From: Gammaproteobacteria bacterium
Lineage (GTDB): Bacteria > Pseudomonadota > Gammaproteobacteria > Xanthomonadales > Xanthomonadaceae
Assembly: GCA_024642445.1 (NCBI GenBank)
Contig: JAHEBG010000077.1
Span: 1 to 6,245 of the forward strand
Direction of reading: 5' to 3'
Length of the DNA stretch: 6,245 nucleotides
The notes beneath the pieces were generated by a model that made no database searches, had not been told where the DNA came from, and saw nothing but the letters and a program-made list of their open reading frames with translations. The translations under genes and the position numbers were made by a program. This document shows, piece by piece, positions 5,770 to 6,245 of the stretch. Every line of letters begins with the position of its first letter. Positions within the stretch are counted from its first letter, which is position 1.

Positions 5770-6245
5770 CGGCCAATACCCTCTATCTGAAAACACCGCT
5801 GCGCCGTCTTGCGGATATCCTGTACCGGAATCCGAGGACGTTTCTGGCCTTGCTGCTAGGGCCGCCGCTTCTTTGGTTTCTGGTGGTCTATCTGGGTTCG
5901 TTATTGGCCTTGCTATGGCAGGGGTTCTACGGATTCGATGATTTTTCAATGACGGTATTGCCGGAGTTGACCTTCACTAATTATTTGAAGATTTTCGCCC
6001 AGGCCAATTTCGATATCATTCTGCGTACTGTGGCGATGGCAACCGTGGTCACTGTTGCTTCCGCCATCATCGCTTTTCCGGTGGCCTATTACATGGCGAT
6101 GCATGCATCCAAAGCGGAGAAGGGCTTGTTTTATGTCGGGGTAATGTTGCCGATGTGGGCCAGTTATATAGTCAAAGCCTACAGTTGGACGGTGATTCTG
6201 GCTAAAGGCGGAATAGTCTACTGGGTTCTCGATAAATTAAGCTTG
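5766..6245 (+). CDS. ydcU: YdcU/PotB-like polyamine ABC transporter permease, N-terminal part (cut by window end)
   Basis: The first 160 residues of an inner-membrane permease are present; the frame is open to the last base. It begins at ATG 5766 inside the ydcT stop (ATGA), with no clear Shine-Dalgarno sequence, so translation is probably coupled. Predicted membrane segments are about 27-52 (FLALLLGPPLLWFLVVYLG), 84-112 (after NFDIILRT, ending AFPVAYYMAM) and 120-142 (FYVGVMLPMWASYIVKAYSW). The blocks GSLLALLWQGFYGFDDFSMTV (within 44-64), PELTFTNYLKIF and MLPMWASYIVKAY are strongly YdcU-like from memory. The periplasmic loop between segments 1 and 2 is long, as in PotB-type permeases. The EAA loop that contacts the ATPase would lie beyond the window, as would the partner permease ydcV expected in this operon. 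A PotB or PotH name is the main alternative, but the neighbouring YdcS-type binding protein favours YdcU. Confidence 0.93.
   Translation, partial: MTANTLYLKTPLRRLADILYRNPRTFLALLLGPPLLWFLVVYLGSLLALLWQGFYGFDDFSMTVLPELTFTNYLKIFAQANFDIILRTVAMATVVTVASAIIAFPVAYYMAMHASKAEKGLFYVGVMLPMWASYIVKAYSWTVILAKGGIVYWVLDKLSL

Noticed and set aside
5663..5941. 92-codon open frame across the ydcT-ydcU junction
   Set aside because: It is in another frame than both genes, and the true permease frame from 5766 has clear membrane segments and family motifs.
1..6245. Search for mobile elements, CRISPR repeats, tRNA or rRNA genes, phage or defence genes
   Set aside because: None was found: gaps are short, no spaced direct repeats or terminal inverted repeats flank any segment, and all coding sequence is accounted for by metabolic and transport genes.

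Overview
The window looks like ordinary core and transport DNA from a proteobacterium, most likely a gammaproteobacterium. Base composition is moderate and all six genes lie on the + strand. The strongest taxonomic hint is the short (258-residue) NAD kinase, which from memory reads much like the Xanthomonas/Xylella type. The large NAD-dependent glutamate dehydrogenase and a YdcS-type polyamine transporter, as in Escherichia and Pseudomonas relatives, also fit. I see no mobile element, phage gene, CRISPR array, tRNA or rRNA.

Layout. Positions 1-1584 hold the C-terminal third of a large NAD-specific glutamate dehydrogenase (start lies upstream). A strong hairpin follows, then NAD kinase from a TTG start (1638-2414), a small hairpin, and a cytosolic 5'-nucleotidase of the cN-I type (2454-3377). 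An AT-rich, 137-bp gap (3378-3514) separates these housekeeping genes from an ABC importer operon: ydcS-like binding lipoprotein (3515-4693), a canonical Rho-independent terminator inside the operon (4713-4740), ydcT-like ATPase (4753-5769), and a ydcU-like permease (from 5766, overlapping the ATPase stop by ATGA) that runs off the window end. A second permease (ydcV-like) is expected just beyond.

How the genes relate. The first three all touch NAD(P) or nucleotide pools: glutamate oxidation with NAD, phosphorylation of NAD to NADP, and dephosphorylation of nucleoside monophosphates. That is a loose theme, not proof of one pathway. The last three form one putrescine/spermidine-class importer. 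The terminator between the binding protein and the ATPase probably makes the binding protein in excess over the membrane components.

No wholly new system is visible. The observations most worth following are a full-length internal duplication in the 5'-nucleotidase (constant offset of 149 residues, N-terminal copy without the catalytic aspartates), the intra-operon terminator pressed against the ATPase start, a lipoprotein form of YdcS with an extra cysteine pair, and hairpins in all four true intergenic gaps.
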